Shown here: one piece after another, positions 33,879 to 44,491 of the stretch
How the letters are laid out: each line of letters opens with the position of its first letter
Position numbering within the stretch: the first letter of the stretch is position 1
Source: Actinomyces oris
Lineage (GTDB): Bacteria; Actinomycetota; Actinomycetes; Actinomycetales; Actinomycetaceae
Direction of reading: 5' to 3'
NCBI RefSeq assembly: GCF_001929375.1
Contig: NZ_MSGO01000005.1
Location: 1-64,000 of the forward strand
Length of the DNA stretch: 64,000 nt
The notes under the pieces: generated by a model
Database searches by the model: none
Seen by the model: the letters and a program-made list of their open reading frames with translations, nothing else
Told to the model about the DNA's origin: nothing
Position numbers and translations under genes: made by a program

Positions 33879-36026
33879 TCACCACAAACGGGTGGGGTCG
33901 AGCTCGACACGCACCGGCTCCTCGCGCCGGGTAGAGCGGTCACGCAGTCTTACCCCGAGCATAGTGGCAAGCGCCTTGCCGCGTGACAGCGGAGCGCGCA
34001 CCAGAGCCCTGGCAGCACCGGGGGGCACCTGGCCGCGAACGGGTGGTGGGGCCACCGGGCCCAGCACCTCAAAACCATCGGCTTCGGCCTGAGCCAGGAG
34101 AGTCTCCACGCCGCCTACCGGGCCGTCCAAGCGTGCCACTCGCCATGCGGGCGGAAGGTGCAGCTCGGCTCGCTCCATGAGATCCCTTCGGGCGAAACCC
34201 ACCTGGTCCCATCGCACGAGAGCCTGTGCGGCGACCGGATCCGGGCCCCCCAGAAGGACGACGCGGGCCGACGGCGCCGCCAGTGCCACAGCATTGGACC
34301 ACTGGCGCAGTGCTTCACCGCCTGCACCAAGATCGGGGCGGGAGGACAGTGCACCGCCGTCGAGCAGCAGGACGGCCCGGTATCCGCCCTCGGCCACCGG
34401 CTCTGCCCCGGGTGTCGCCACAACGAGGCGTGGCGTGTTGTCAACCTCATCGACGACGCCGTGGGCCTCCCTCGCTCCTGAGACCACCACGGGGACACCG
34501 GGAAAGGCCCGCCCCAGCTCCTCCCCCGTGCGCGTGGAACCGACCGTCACCATCCTCAGTCCATGGCCGCCGCACTCGGGGCAGTCCCACTGCCCCACCG
34601 TACGAGCACACCAACGACAGGAGGTACGACCCCGATGTTCCATCGCCAACGGACCGCCGCAGACAGAGCAGTGAGCCGCCGAGCGGCACCGGGTACAGGC
34701 CACCAACGGCGCGTACCCGGCGCGCGGCACCTGAACAAGCACTGGTCCGTCCTGCAGGGCGCGCCGCAGTGCTCGATGAGCGAGCGATGGGATGCGGGCC
34801 GCTCCGGAAGCGCCCTCCCGGTCCAGCTCAGCCGGGCCAGGAGCCTCCACGCGAGGCACGACAGCGCGCACAACGTGTCGGGAAGCCGCCAGGCTCTGAC
34901 ACCATCCCTGCTCGACGAGTGATTGTGCCTCCACGGAGCGGCTGAATCCTCCGATGAGCAGGCCGGCTCCCTCCAACGTCGAGCGCAGGGCGAGGACCGT
35001 GCGCGTATGACTGTAGGGAGCGTGAGGCTCCTCCAACCGGTTGTCACCGTCGTCCCAGACGGCCGCCAGCCCGAGCCGGTGCACCGGAGCGAAAGCCGCC
35101 GACCTGGTGCCGACGACCACCCGGGCGCGCCCCAGCAGCAGAGCCAGGAATGCCCGATAACGGCGTGAGGGCCCATGCTCGGCCGAAAGCACCACCACCG
35201 GTTCGCCTTCCAGGTCGCGCCTGAGCCGGGCAGCGAGGGTCTCAGCCTGATGAGTCGTCGCCACAACGATGACGGCGCTGCGAGAGCTCGCCAAGGTGGC
35301 CTGGACGGCCCGGGCCAAACAGACCTGCCACGGATCAACCACCGGGACAGGCCGACCATTGTCGCCCGACGAACGTGCCTCATGCGGCCGCGGCTGTACC
35401 GGCAGGGCGGACCAGACCGCGCGTGGAGCCCCACCGTGGGCCAACCGGCTCAGGTACTCCTCACCACCGTCGTAAGGCCGCCAGCTGTGCTCGCTCGAGG
35501 ACGGCGGCTCCCAAGCGGGAAGGTCGAGGGGAGCCTTGTCCCTCTCGGCCTTCTCAGTCGTGGCGTGCCTGGCCGGAACCGCAAGACGGACGACGTCGGA
35601 GCGTGTCCCGCAGCTGCGGGAGGCGACGGCCTCGATGAGGCGGCGTGAGCCCTCCGGCAGGACCGGGAGGTCGGAGACCACTCGGCGCAGCGCAGTCAGC
35701 CGACCGATATGGGTTGTCGTGGCCCCCCGCCCCCAGATCCATCCGCGCATCTCCTGCTCGCCGAATCGAACCATCACCCGGGTGCCGGGCAGGGCCTGCT
35801 GCGCCATCGCCGCGGGCACCAGGTAGTCGAAGGTGCGGTCGAGGTGCGGCACCGGAGAGTCCAGGAGAACCCTGGCCACCGGGTCGTGGACTCCGGCCAC
35901 CGTCACCGTGCGCAGACCGGGCTCCGGCAGCTCCAGCAACTCGCCCTGCCTGCTCACCCCATGACCACGTGCGGACCGATCCGACTCACCGCAGGCAGAA
36001 GCAGCGTCGTCGTAGCCGGTTGCCAT
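33879..36026 (-). CDS. priA: Primosomal protein N', helicase-degenerate actinobacterial type
   Basis: A 715-residue PriA-like protein. The N-terminal 3' DNA-binding domain (VLLDSPVPHLDRTFDYLVPA) and the zinc cysteines (CTRCRSAAHCSVC, then CRWCARTVGQWDCPEC) are kept. The helicase core is degraded: no Walker A GxGKT/S sequence is seen where it should be, and the DEEH box reads DDGDN. This loss is known in actinobacterial PriA, which is thought to act as a replication-restart scaffold rather than a helicase. The ATG at 36026 has GAGGG upstream. It lies 39 bases after metK in the same direction and ends the biosynthetic operon next to the arginine island. Confidence 0.9.
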   Translation of the reverse strand: MATGYDDAASACGESDRSARGHGVSRQGELLELPEPGLRTVTVAGVHDPVARVLLDSPVPHLDRTFDYLVPAAMAQQALPGTRVMVRFGEQEMRGWIWGRGATTTHIGRLTALRRVVSDLPVLPEGSRRLIEAVASRSCGTRSDVVRLAVPARHATTEKAERDKAPLDLPAWEPPSSSEHSWRPYDGGEEYLSRLAHGGAPRAVWSALPVQPRPHEARSSGDNGRPVPVVDPWQVCLARAVQATLASSRSAVIVVATTHQAETLAARLRRDLEGEPVVVLSAEHGPSRRYRAFLALLLGRARVVVGTRSAAFAPVHRLGLAAVWDDGDNRLEEPHAPYSHTRTVLALRSTLEGAGLLIGGFSRSVEAQSLVEQGWCQSLAASRHVVRAVVPRVEAPGPAELDREGASGAARIPSLAHRALRRALQDGPVLVQVPRAGYAPLVACTRCRSAAHCSVCGGPLAMEHRGRTSCRWCARTVGQWDCPECGGHGLRMVTVGSTRTGEELGRAFPGVPVVVSGAREAHGVVDEVDNTPRLVVATPGAEPVAEGGYRAVLLLDGGALSSRPDLGAGGEALRQWSNAVALAAPSARVVLLGGPDPVAAQALVRWDQVGFARRDLMERAELHLPPAWRVARLDGPVGGVETLLAQAEADGFEVLGPVAPPPVRGQVPPGAARALVRAPLSRGKALATMLGVRLRDRSTRREEPVRVELDPTRLW

Positions 36027-36065
36027 ACAAGCCCTCGGAAGTCTCCCGACCTGAGTACACGGGAC

Positions 36066-37271
36066 TCAGACGGCCTGGCGCAGCGCCTCGGCGCGGTCGG
36101 TGGCCTCCCAGCTGAAGCCGGGACGCCCGAAGTGGCCGTAGGAGCTGGTGGCGCGGTAGATGGGACGCAGCAGGTCGAGGTCGCGCACGATCGCGGCCGG
36201 ACGGAGGTCGAAGACCTCGTTGACGGCCTCCATGATGCGCTCCTCAGGAACCGTCGCCGTCCCGAATGTCTCCACGTAGACACCCACCGGGTGAGCGGAG
36301 CCGATGGCGTAGGCCACCTGGAGCTCGCACCTTCTGGCCAGTCCCGCTGCGACGACGTTCTTGGCGACCCAGCGCATGGCGTAGCTGGCGGAGCGGTCCA
36401 CCTTCGAGGGATCCTTGCCGGAGAAGGCGCCCCCGCCGTGGCGGGCCATTCCACCGTAGGTGTCCACGATGATCTTGCGTCCCGTCAGCCCCGCGTCACC
36501 TGCCGGACCGCCGATGACGAACTGTCCCGAAGGATTGATGAGGACCTCGGTGTCGGCGGTGTCGAGATCGGTGCCGGCCTCGGCCTCGGCGGCCAGCACC
36601 GGCTCGATGACCTCCGTGCGCAGAGCGTCGGTGAGCCAGGCACGCGTGCGGTCCGCGTCGTGCTGGGTGGAGATGACCAGGTTGTGCAGGCTCACCGGGC
36701 GCTGACCGTCGTAGCCGATCGTCACCTGGGTCTTGCCGTCGGGGCGCAGTCCCGGGAGGATTCCCTGCTTGCGCACAGCGGCCAGTCGCTCGGCCAGACG
36801 ATGCGCCAGATGGATGGGCAGCGGCATGAGGGCCGCAGTGTCGTCACAGGCGTAGCCGAACATGAGCCCCTGGTCGCCGGCGCCCTGCATGTCGAGAGGA
36901 TCGATGTCCGTGTCATCCCGGCGGGCTTCAAGGGACTTGTCCACTCCGGCCGCGATATCCGCGGACTGCTGCCCGATCGAAACCGAGACACCGCAGGAGC
37001 GGGCGTCGAAGCAGACGTCTGAGGAGGTGTAGCCGATGGTGGAGATCTCCTGGCGAACAATCTCGGGGATCTCGACGTAGGCCCTCTCCGTGGTGACTTC
37101 TCCGGCGACGTGCACCAGGCCGGTCGTCACCATCGTCTCAACCGCGACGCGTGCGGTGGGGTCCTGCTCGAGGATGGCGTCGAGGATCGCGTCAGAGACA
37201 CGGTCGCAGATCTTGTCCGGGTGTCCTTCGGTGACCGACTCGGACGTGAACAGACGCAAGGAGGAACTCAC
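36066..37271 (-). CDS. metK: S-adenosylmethionine synthetase
   Basis: MetK makes SAM from methionine and ATP in the cytoplasm. The 401-residue protein has the standard signatures: [20 protein letters not shown] with the ATP-site His and Asp, [34 protein letters not shown], and conserved Lys residues in the C-terminal third. The start is a GTG at 37271 just before [12 protein letters not shown]; an ATG nearby is out of frame. A weak GGGCAG lies upstream. It sits between coaBC and priA on the same strand. No SAM riboswitch is visible in the 69-base gap before it. Confidence 0.97.
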   Translation of the reverse strand: MSSSLRLFTSESVTEGHPDKICDRVSDAILDAILEQDPTARVAVETMVTTGLVHVAGEVTTERAYVEIPEIVRQEISTIGYTSSDVCFDARSCGVSVSIGQQSADIAAGVDKSLEARRDDTDIDPLDMQGAGDQGLMFGYACDDTAALMPLPIHLAHRLAERLAAVRKQGILPGLRPDGKTQVTIGYDGQRPVSLHNLVISTQHDADRTRAWLTDALRTEVIEPVLAAEAEAGTDLDTADTEVLINPSGQFVIGGPAGDAGLTGRKIIVDTYGGMARHGGGAFSGKDPSKVDRSASYAMRWVAKNVVAAGLARRCELQVAYAIGSAHPVGVYVETFGTATVPEERIMEAVNEVFDLRPAAIVRDLDLLRPIYRATSSYGHFGRPGFSWEATDRAEALRQAV

Positions 37272-37340
37272 CTGCCCATCGTAGTCACCGCGAGAACTGA
37301 TCCGTCGTGGCGTTACCCACGAAAATGCGCAAGTCGGGCG

Positions 37341-38678
37341 TCAGGTCGCGTCCATCAGGTCAGCGGTCAGGGAGATGAGAAGACGGGCGACCTCCATCTT
37401 GCTGCCCTGTCCCCGCGCCACTTCCGTGCCGTGGGCGTCCAGGACGACAACGGCATTGGGGACGTCGCCGAAGCCGAGCTCCTCCCCCACCGCGTTGACC
37501 GCCAGAAGGTGGGCCCCTTTGCGGCGGGCCTTGGCCCGGCCGTGGAAGAGCACGTCACCGTTCTCGTCCCCGGTCTCGGCGGCGAATCCGACGACGATCT
37601 GGCCGGGCCGGGGCGGGTCGCTCACCAGCCCGGCCAGGATGTCCGGGTTGGTGGTGAGCTCAATGGACATGAGGGGTTCGCTGAGGTGATCCGATCCGGC
37701 GGGCACCTGCTTCTTGAGCTTGCTGGCGGCCACGGTGACGGGCTGGTAGTCGGCGACAGCTGCCGCCATGATGACGGCATCGGCGTCTCGGGCGCTGTCG
37801 CGCACGGCTCGGAGCATGTCTGAGGCGGTACCTGCGGCAACGACGGTCACCTCCGCAGGCAGGGCGTTGAGCAGGTCGGAGGCCACGTGCGCCTGCACCA
37901 GGGTGACGCGGGCTCCCTGCTCGGCGGCCGCCGCCGCCAGCGCGCAGCCCTGACGCCCTGAGGAGCGATTTCCGAGGTACCTCACCGGATCGATGGGCTC
38001 GCGTGTACCGCCGGTGGAGATGACGAGGTGCCGCCCTTCCAGCCGCTTGTCACCCTCCCCCGGGGCGTCCTGCGCTGCTGCCCCCCCGGCGGCGGGCCGT
38101 ATCAGGGCGGCCAGGGCCTGCGACACGATCCGCTCGGGTTCGGGCATCCGTCCCACACCGGAGTCCTTGCCGGTCAGGCGCCCGCAGTCCGGTTCGATGA
38201 CCGTCAGACCGCGCTCACGCAGCACCGCCACGTTCTCCCGGGTGGCGGGGTTGACCCACATCTGGGTGTGCATGGCCGGCGCCAGGACGACGGGGGCCTG
38301 GCAGGTCAGTATCGTCGCGGTGAGCATGTCGTCGGCCCGCCCTGCCCGCACCCGCGCCAGCAGGTCCGCCGAGGTCGGAGCAACCACGACGAGCTCGGCC
38401 CACTCGGCCACGGCCACGTGCTCGACTGCAGCGGGGTCGTCGAAGATCCCGGTGGATACGGTCCGGCCGCTGACCGCCGCCAGCGCCGGAGCACCAATGA
38501 ACCTCAGTGCCGACTCGGTGGCCACCACCTTGACCTCGTGTCCGGCTTGACGCAGCAGTCGAATAACGAAGGGGGCCTTGTAGGCGGCGATCGACCCGGC
38601 CACGCCGACGACGACGCGCCGTGGCCGCTCGAAGGCGGTCACGGCGCGTTGACTCACAGCAGTGTACGGCTCGTCCAT
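37341..38678 (-). CDS. coaBC: Phosphopantothenoylcysteine decarboxylase / phosphopantothenate-cysteine ligase
   Basis: A 445-residue two-domain enzyme for two steps of coenzyme A synthesis. The N-terminal flavoprotein decarboxylase has VVVGVAGSIAAYKAPFVIRL, the catalytic His region VEHVAVAEWAEL, and APTSADLLARVRAGRADDML. The C-terminal ligase from about residue 220 has STGGTREPIDPVRYLGNRSS and GRQGCALAAAAAEQGARVTL. The order and length match bacterial CoaBC. It needs FMN, which links it to the flavin-uptake genes of this window only in general terms. The ATG at 38678 follows rpoZ by 12 bases; the ribosome site is weak, consistent with coupling. Confidence 0.95.
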   Translation of the reverse strand: MDEPYTAVSQRAVTAFERPRRVVVGVAGSIAAYKAPFVIRLLRQAGHEVKVVATESALRFIGAPALAAVSGRTVSTGIFDDPAAVEHVAVAEWAELVVVAPTSADLLARVRAGRADDMLTATILTCQAPVVLAPAMHTQMWVNPATRENVAVLRERGLTVIEPDCGRLTGKDSGVGRMPEPERIVSQALAALIRPAAGGAAAQDAPGEGDKRLEGRHLVISTGGTREPIDPVRYLGNRSSGRQGCALAAAAAEQGARVTLVQAHVASDLLNALPAEVTVVAAGTASDMLRAVRDSARDADAVIMAAAVADYQPVTVAASKLKKQVPAGSDHLSEPLMSIELTTNPDILAGLVSDPPRPGQIVVGFAAETGDENGDVLFHGRAKARRKGAHLLAVNAVGEELGFGDVPNAVVVLDAHGTEVARGQGSKMEVARLLISLTADLMDAT

Positions 38679-38690
38679 GGCGAGCCCGGC

Positions 38691-39089
38691 TCAGAACTGG
38701 ATGTCGTCGAGGCTGGTGGGAGTCTCGCCCCCCTCGAGGGAGAGCGGAGAATCCAGCGAGATGTCGCTGAACATGTCGGCCTCGGCGGCCCGACGGGCCT
38801 CCTCGGCCTCGGCGCGGCGGGCGCGGGCCACGTCCCCGGGAATGACCTCGAGCTTGTCCTCGGCGATCTCACGCAGAGCGATGCCCAACGACTTCTCGCC
38901 GACCTCGGAGTCGACCAGCGGCCCGAAGAACTCGAACTGGTTGTCCTCGAGCTGCTGGGTGTAGGTGTTGATCTGGCGGGCGCGCTTGGCGGCCTCCACC
39001 ACGAGCCCGTACTTGGAGTCGACCTTCTCCAGAAGGTCGTCGATCGGCGGGTTGGTGATGCCCTCGGGCTGGGGAGAGGTTCCGAGCAT
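38691..39089 (-). CDS. rpoZ: RNA polymerase omega subunit
   Basis: Omega helps assemble and stabilise RNA polymerase. The 132-residue protein has the family core [20 protein letters not shown], then [19 protein letters not shown] and [17 protein letters not shown]. It has a longer acidic C-terminal tail than E. coli omega, as in other actinobacteria. ATG 39089 is preferred over one two codons earlier because GGAGG would then be seven bases upstream instead of one. It lies between gmk and coaBC, the usual actinobacterial order. Confidence 0.95.
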   Translation of the reverse strand: MLGTSPQPEGITNPPIDDLLEKVDSKYGLVVEAAKRARQINTYTQQLEDNQFEFFGPLVDSEVGEKSLGIALREIAEDKLEVIPGDVARARRAEAEEARRAAEADMFSDISLDSPLSLEGGETPTSLDDIQF

Positions 39090-39134
39090 GTGCATGCCTC
39101 CGGTTCAGTCTCGATAGTTCAGAGCCACGTTATT

Positions 39135-39734
39135 CTAACTGCCCAACCCCATGAGTCTCTCCAGCTCCGCGGTGGCGCTCGCCACGGTGTCATTGATGAC
39201 GACGTGGTCGAACTCGCCGGCCGCTTCCATCTCGGTGCGTGCCGTGGTCAGGCGCCGTTCCTGCTCCTGGGCGTCTTCGGTACCGCGTCCGATGAGCCTG
39301 CGGACGAGCTCGTCCCAGCTCGGTGGCGCGAGGAAGACGAGGCGGGCCTCAGGCATCGCCCGACGCACCTGCCGGGCGCCGGCCAGGTCGATCTCCAACA
39401 GTGCAGGACATCCGGCATCGAGGCGGTCCTGAACCGGGCCGCGGGGAGTTCCGTAGCGATACGCGCCGTGGACCAGGGCCCACTCCAGCATCTGGCCGCT
39501 GGCGACGAGCGAGTCGAAGTCCTCGTCGCTGACGAAGTGGTAGTGCACACCATCGGCCTCACCGGGACGAGGCTGACGGGTGGTGGCCGAGACCGAGACG
39601 AACAGGTCGGGATGGCGTCTGCGCAGCTCCGCGACGACAGTGCCCTTGCCCACCGCCGTGGGGCCGGCCAGAACGGTGAGGCGGGCGAGAGCAGGAACGG
39701 ACGGGTCTGTGGCAGCAACGTCGGTCATGGCCAC
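39135..39734 (-). CDS. gmk: Guanylate kinase
   Basis: Gmk phosphorylates GMP to GDP using ATP. The 199-residue protein has the P-loop [18 protein letters not shown] near residue 22, the GMP-binding [20 protein letters not shown], and [19 protein letters not shown]. The usual Ser of the P-loop GPSG is Thr here, which is conservative. The frame offers GTG at 39734 or ATG at 39728; neither has a strong ribosome site. The gene sits between mihF and rpoZ, as in most actinobacteria. Confidence 0.95.
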   Translation of the reverse strand: MAMTDVAATDPSVPALARLTVLAGPTAVGKGTVVAELRRRHPDLFVSVSATTRQPRPGEADGVHYHFVSDEDFDSLVASGQMLEWALVHGAYRYGTPRGPVQDRLDAGCPALLEIDLAGARQVRRAMPEARLVFLAPPSWDELVRRLIGRGTEDAQEQERRLTTARTEMEAAGEFDHVVINDTVASATAELERLMGLGS

Positions 39735-39785
39735 ATCATGGCCTATCGGGAGCTGCTGGCACGACCCTGCGTCTGAGCGGTCTTC

Positions 39786-40097
39786 CTAGCCGAAGCGCTC
39801 CACCAGCGCCGCCCTCTGATTCGCTCCCAGTCCACGCACCCGCCGGGACTCGGCGATATGCACATCGGCAAGGATGGCGTCAGCTGTTGTGGTCCCCACG
39901 CGTGGCAGTGAGACGAGCAGTGCCCTGACCTTCATCTTGCCCAGGACATCATCTGTCTCTGAGGCGGTGAAGAACTCGGAGAGCTTGAGCTCCCCACTCT
40001 TGAGCTCGGACTTGATACGGGCGCGCTGCGATCGCGCAGCAGCCGCCTTCTCCAGTGCCTGAGCCCGTTGCTCGGGTGTCAGCGTTGGAAGCGTCAT
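39786..40097 (-). CDS. mihF: Integration host factor, actinobacterial type
   Basis: A 103-residue nucleoid protein of the mIHF family, unrelated in fold to E. coli IHF. It opens with LPTLTPEQRAQALEKAAAAR and ends with the DNA-contact region LVSLPRVGTTTADAILADVH, holding a helix-hairpin-type turn, then RRVRGLGANQRAALVERFG. It shapes DNA and helps phage integration in relatives. The frame extends upstream, but the ATG at 40097 is chosen because GGAGGAG lies seven bases before it and the family begins here. It is separated from pyrF by 152 bases and likely has its own promoter; gmk follows closely. Confidence 0.93.
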   Translation of the reverse strand: MTLPTLTPEQRAQALEKAAAARSQRARIKSELKSGELKLSEFFTASETDDVLGKMKVRALLVSLPRVGTTTADAILADVHIAESRRVRGLGANQRAALVERFG

Positions 40098-40249
40098 GGT
40101 GTGTCTCCTCCCGGTCGAATACCAGTGACCCGCACCACGAGCATAAGTCGGGTCACGTGCACTCGCATTCGCAGGGGCCCGTATTCCACAACCGACTTCG
40201 TGTTTCCGCACACACCCCGAACCCGAGGCGGGCTACAGCGTCTGAAGAC
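40098..40249 (-). promoter_or_regulatory. mihF promoter region with an inverted repeat
   Basis: This gap holds GTGACCCG (40125-40132) and CGGGTCAC (40149-40156), perfect 8-bp arms around a possible TATGCT -10 box on the minus strand. It may be an operator on the mihF promoter. No gene is visible here. Confidence 0.35.
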
Positions 40250-41134
40250 TCAGCGGAGGGCCGTCGCAGCCTCGTAGGAAGACGCCGACGCGGCTTTTCG
40301 CAGTGCTTCGATGGAGGGGCCGGCCTTGAGAACCCCGCGTGAGGTGGAGGCCAGGACCTGACGGCGCGCCGCCCCGAAAACGGCCTCCAGCTCGGCCGGC
40401 CCTGCTCCCTGGGCACCGACCCCGGGCGCCAGCAACGGGCCGTTGGCGCGTTGCAGGTCGATTCCCAGGTCAGAGACGGCCCCGCCGACGGTGGCTCCGA
40501 TGACCAGCCCGACGCAGCCGAGCCGGCCCTCGCCACTGGCCTGGGCGTTGGACGCGGCCACGCCCTCCACGATGCCGGCGGCCACGGCCTGGTCCCCGTT
40601 GACGGCGTGCTGGACCCCGGCTCCTTCCGGATTGGAGGTCAGGGCCAGGACGAAGACGCCCCGACCGCTGGCCTCGGCGAGGTTGAACGCAGGGGCGAGG
40701 GACCCGTAGCCCAGGTAGGGCGAGACGGTGATGGAGTCGGCGGCCAGAGGAGCGTCGTCGGACAGGTAGGCCTGGGCGTAGCCGGCCATGGTGGAACCGA
40801 TGTCACCGCGCTTGACGTCGAGAACGGACAGGGTGCCGACGTCGCGCAGGGCCGCCAGGGTCTCCTCGAGGACCGCGATGCCGGCGCTGCCGTGACGCTC
40901 GAAGAAGGCGGACTGCGGCTTGACGGCGGCCACGTGTCCTTCGACTGCGTCGACGGTCCGCAGGGCGAAGTCCCGCAGCCCCGCCGCCGAGTCGGCCAGC
41001 CCCCAGGCCTCGAGCAGGTTCGGGTGGGGGTCGATGCCGACGCACAGGGGGCCGTGGTCATCCATGGCGTCAGCCAGACGGGAGCCGAAGGGGCGTCTGG
41101 TACGACTGGGCTGGTGAGAGGCTGCGGGACTCAT
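40250..41134 (-). CDS. pyrF: Orotidine 5'-phosphate decarboxylase
   Basis: PyrF makes UMP from OMP, the last step of pyrimidine synthesis. The 294-residue protein belongs to the longer actinobacterial (type 2) branch. Signatures are [19 protein letters not shown], the catalytic [19 protein letters not shown] with the Asp-Lys-Asp set, [16 protein letters not shown], and [15 protein letters not shown] for phosphate binding. Its ATG overlaps the carB stop as ATGA, so it is coupled to the pyr operon. The gap to mihF marks the operon end. Confidence 0.96.
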   Translation of the reverse strand: MSPAASHQPSRTRRPFGSRLADAMDDHGPLCVGIDPHPNLLEAWGLADSAAGLRDFALRTVDAVEGHVAAVKPQSAFFERHGSAGIAVLEETLAALRDVGTLSVLDVKRGDIGSTMAGYAQAYLSDDAPLAADSITVSPYLGYGSLAPAFNLAEASGRGVFVLALTSNPEGAGVQHAVNGDQAVAAGIVEGVAASNAQASGEGRLGCVGLVIGATVGGAVSDLGIDLQRANGPLLAPGVGAQGAGPAELEAVFGAARRQVLASTSRGVLKAGPSIEALRKAASASSYEAATALR

Positions 41135-44100
41135 CTGGTCTCCTTGTCGTCAACGGGGGCCACGGGGTGGGGCTCGGGAACCGAGCCTCGTCGGGATCGG
41201 CGGGCGGCGATGTGCTCCTGGATGCTGCGAACCTGGAAGGGACCGCGCAGCTGGGCCTCGAGGGCCTGGACCGCTGCCTGGAGCTGTTGGACGGTGGTGA
41301 TGATGGGACGGTCGGCGCCGGTGGTGGCCGCGCGGATGGAGTACCCGTCGGCGCGGGCACCCTGGCCCTTGGGGGTGTTGACCACCATGTCGATGGCTCC
41401 GGACTCGATGAGTCCGGCGATCGTCTGCTCGCCGTGGGCGCCGACGCCCTGACTGATCTTGCGCACAGCCATGGCCTCGATCCCGTTGCGGCGCAGCACC
41501 TGTGCGGTCCCGGTGGTGGCCAGGACCGTGAAGCCGAGCTCTGCGAGCCGGGCCACCGGCAGGATGATGGCTCGCTTGTCCCTGTCGGCCACCGACACGA
41601 ACAGCGTGCCCTCTCCTGGTAGGCCACCGTAGGCACCGGCCTGGGACTTGGCGAAGGCCCGGGGGAAGTCGACGTCGTAACCCATGACCTCTCCGGTGGA
41701 ACGCATCTCCGGACCCAGGATCGTGTCGACCACGCGGCCCTCGGTGGTACGGAACCGTTTGAAGGGTAGGACCGCCTCCTTGACGGCGATCGGGTCATCG
41801 GGATCGGTAACGGCGGCGTCGGCCCTGGGCAGGTGGCCGGAGGACCTGAGCGAGGCGATCGTCTCCCCCGTCATGATGAGGGCCGCCGCTTTGGCGAGCT
41901 GCACTCCGGATGCCTTCGAGACGAAGGGGACTGTGCGCGAGGCCCTAGGGTTGGCCTCGATGACGTAGAGAGCATCGGAGACCAGGGCGAACTGGATGTT
42001 GAGCAGCCCTCGCACACCCACCCCTTTGGCGATCGCCTCAGTGGAGCGCCGGATACGGGCGATCTCCGTGTCGGACAGGGTCATGGGCGGCATGACGCAG
42101 GCGGAGTCACCTGAGTGGATACCGGCCTCCTCGATGTGCTCCATGACCCCGCCGAGGAACAGCTCGCTGCCGTCGTACAGGGCGTCGACATCGATCTCGA
42201 TGGCGTCGTCGAGAAAACGGTCGATGAGTAGTGGCCCGGTCCCGTAGACGCCTCCGGGCTCAAGACTGGCGCGCTGGAGATAGTCGTCGAGTCCCTGGGC
42301 GTCGTAGACGATCTCCATGCCGCGACCACCGAGCACATAGCTGGGGCGCACCAGGACCGGATAGCCAATGTTCTGGGCCACTGAGCGCGCCTGCTCATCA
42401 CTCAGAGCGGTTCCGTGCGCCGGTGCGGGCAGGTCGGCTCGCTGAAGAACGACGCCGAAGGCCTCGCGGTCCTCAGCGGCGTCGATGGCCTCGGGGCTTG
42501 TCCCCAGGATCGGCACCCCGGCCTCGGCCAGCCTGGCGGCCAGAGACAGCGGCGTCTGGCCACCGAGCTGGACGATGACACCGGTCACGGGGCCGGCCGC
42601 CAGCTCCGCCTCGTAGATCTCGATGACGTCCTCGAAGGTCAGGGGCTCGAAGTAGAGCCGGTCGGAGATGTCATAGTCGGTGGAGACGGTCTCGGGGTTG
42701 CAGTTGACCATGACGGTCTCGTAACGATCGGACAGCGCCATAGCGGCGTGAACACAGGAGTAGTCGAACTCGATGCCCTGGCCGATTCGGTTAGGGCCCG
42801 AGCCCAGGATGATGACGGCCTCACGCTCACGGGATGCCACCTCGGTCTCCAGGTCGTAGCTGGAGTAGAGGTAGGGGGTGCGCGAGGCGAACTCGGCGGC
42901 GCAGGTGTCCACGGTCTTGTAGACGGGCCGCAGGCCGAAGGCGTGGCGGATCTCTCGCACCGTGTCCTCGCTGATGCCACGCAGGGTGGCGACCTGGACG
43001 TCGGAGAAGCCGTGGCGCTTGGCCAGGGCCAGGACCTCCGGAGTGAGCGCGGATGCGCCCTTGACCTCCTGGGCCACCTCCTCAAGAAGCAGCATCTGGT
43101 CCAGGAACCAGGGGTCGATGCGGGTGGCCGCGTGGAGCTGAGCAATCGTGGCTCCGCCGCGTACGGCCTGCTGGAGGTCGACCAGCCGGTGCTCGCTGGG
43201 GACGGCGATGGACTCCAGCAGCTCAGCGGTCTGCTGCTGACTGGGGTCCGGTCCGTCCCAGTGGAAGACGGATCCCTTCTTGTCCAGGGAGCGCAAGGCC
43301 TTCTGGAGGGCCTCGGTGTAGGAGCGGCCGATCGCCATGGCCTCTCCCACCGACTTCATGGTGGTGGTGAGCCTGGGGTCGGCGCCCCGGAACTTCTCGA
43401 AGGCGAAGCGCGGGACCTTGACGACCACGTAGTCCAGGGTCGGCTCGAAGGATGCCGGAGTGGAGCCGGTGATGTCGTTGGGGATCTCGTCGAGCGTGTA
43501 ACCCACGGCCAGGCGTGCGGCGATCTTGGCGATCGGGAAGCCGGTGGCCTTGGAGGCCAGGGCCGAGGACCTCGAGACGCGCGGGTTCATCTCGATGACG
43601 ATGATCCTGCCGGTGGCAGGGTCGACGGCGAACTGGATGTTGCAGCCCCCGGTATCGACCCCGACCTCCCGGATGACGGCGATGCCGATGTCCCGCAGCC
43701 GCTGGAGCTCGCGGTCGGTGAGGGTCAGGGCGGGGGCCACGGTGATGGAGTCACCGGTATGCACTCCCACGGGGTCGACGTTCTCGATGGAGCACACGAC
43801 CACCACGTTGTCGGCGGTGTCGCGCATGAGCTCGAGCTCGTACTCCTTCCAGCCGAGGATCGACTCCTCCAGGAGGACCTCGGTGGTGCGGGAGGCCGCC
43901 AGACCCGCCCCGGCGATGCGATGCAGGTCCGCGTCATTGAAGGCGACGCCGCTGCCCAGGCCACCCATCGTGAAGGAGGGGCGCACGACGACCGGGTAGC
44001 CGCCCAGGGCATCGACTCCCGCGCGGCACTCATCCATGGTGTGGGCGATGACGCTGCGGGCGACCTCGGCGCCGCAGCGCTCGACGACGTCCTTGAACTC

Positions 44101-44490
44101 GTCACGGTCCTCCCCGGCGTTGATGGCCGCGGCGGAGGCGCCGATGAGCTCGACGTCGTACTCATCGAGCACACCGCGCTCGACCAGGCTCATGGCGGCG
44201 TTGAGGGCGGTCTGCCCGCCCAGGGTGGGCAGGAGGGCGTCGGGCCGTTCCTTGGCGATGATGGTGGTCAGCACCTCGGGGGTGATTGGCTCGATGTAGG
44301 TGGCGTCGGCGACGTCGGGGTCGGTCATGATCGTGGCCGGGTTGGAGTTGACCAGGATGACGCGGATTCCCTCAACGCGCAGGACGCGGCAGGCCTGGGT
44401 GCCGGAGTAGTCGAACTCGCAGGCCTGCCCGATGACGATGGGGCCCGATCCGATGACGAGGACGGAGGTGATATCAGAGCGAGCAGGCAT
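41131..44490 (-). CDS. carB: Carbamoyl-phosphate synthase large subunit
   Basis: A 1119-residue enzyme that makes carbamoyl phosphate from bicarbonate, ATP and ammonia delivered by CarA. The two ATP-grasp halves are clear: [20 protein letters not shown] and [13 protein letters not shown] in the first, [20 protein letters not shown] and a matching second kinase in the other. The C-terminal allosteric MGS-like domain starts near residue 945 ([20 protein letters not shown]). The frame runs 28 codons upstream, but the ATG at 44490 begins the family sequence [13 protein letters not shown] and lies one base after the carA stop. It feeds both pyrimidine and arginine synthesis. Confidence 0.97.
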   Translation of the reverse strand: MPARSDITSVLVIGSGPIVIGQACEFDYSGTQACRVLRVEGIRVILVNSNPATIMTDPDVADATYIEPITPEVLTTIIAKERPDALLPTLGGQTALNAAMSLVERGVLDEYDVELIGASAAAINAGEDRDEFKDVVERCGAEVARSVIAHTMDECRAGVDALGGYPVVVRPSFTMGGLGSGVAFNDADLHRIAGAGLAASRTTEVLLEESILGWKEYELELMRDTADNVVVVCSIENVDPVGVHTGDSITVAPALTLTDRELQRLRDIGIAVIREVGVDTGGCNIQFAVDPATGRIIVIEMNPRVSRSSALASKATGFPIAKIAARLAVGYTLDEIPNDITGSTPASFEPTLDYVVVKVPRFAFEKFRGADPRLTTTMKSVGEAMAIGRSYTEALQKALRSLDKKGSVFHWDGPDPSQQQTAELLESIAVPSEHRLVDLQQAVRGGATIAQLHAATRIDPWFLDQMLLLEEVAQEVKGASALTPEVLALAKRHGFSDVQVATLRGISEDTVREIRHAFGLRPVYKTVDTCAAEFASRTPYLYSSYDLETEVASREREAVIILGSGPNRIGQGIEFDYSCVHAAMALSDRYETVMVNCNPETVSTDYDISDRLYFEPLTFEDVIEIYEAELAAGPVTGVIVQLGGQTPLSLAARLAEAGVPILGTSPEAIDAAEDREAFGVVLQRADLPAPAHGTALSDEQARSVAQNIGYPVLVRPSYVLGGRGMEIVYDAQGLDDYLQRASLEPGGVYGTGPLLIDRFLDDAIEIDVDALYDGSELFLGGVMEHIEEAGIHSGDSACVMPPMTLSDTEIARIRRSTEAIAKGVGVRGLLNIQFALVSDALYVIEANPRASRTVPFVSKASGVQLAKAAALIMTGETIASLRSSGHLPRADAAVTDPDDPIAVKEAVLPFKRFRTTEGRVVDTILGPEMRSTGEVMGYDVDFPRAFAKSQAGAYGGLPGEGTLFVSVADRDKRAIILPVARLAELGFTVLATTGTAQVLRRNGIEAMAVRKISQGVGAHGEQTIAGLIESGAIDMVVNTPKGQGARADGYSIRAATTGADRPIITTVQQLQAAVQALEAQLRGPFQVRSIQEHIAARRSRRGSVPEPHPVAPVDDKETR

Positions 44491-44491
44491 G

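Noticed and set aside
36066-37340. A SAM riboswitch before metK
   Set aside because: The 69-base gap has none of the conserved SAM aptamer blocks, and metK lies inside an operon.
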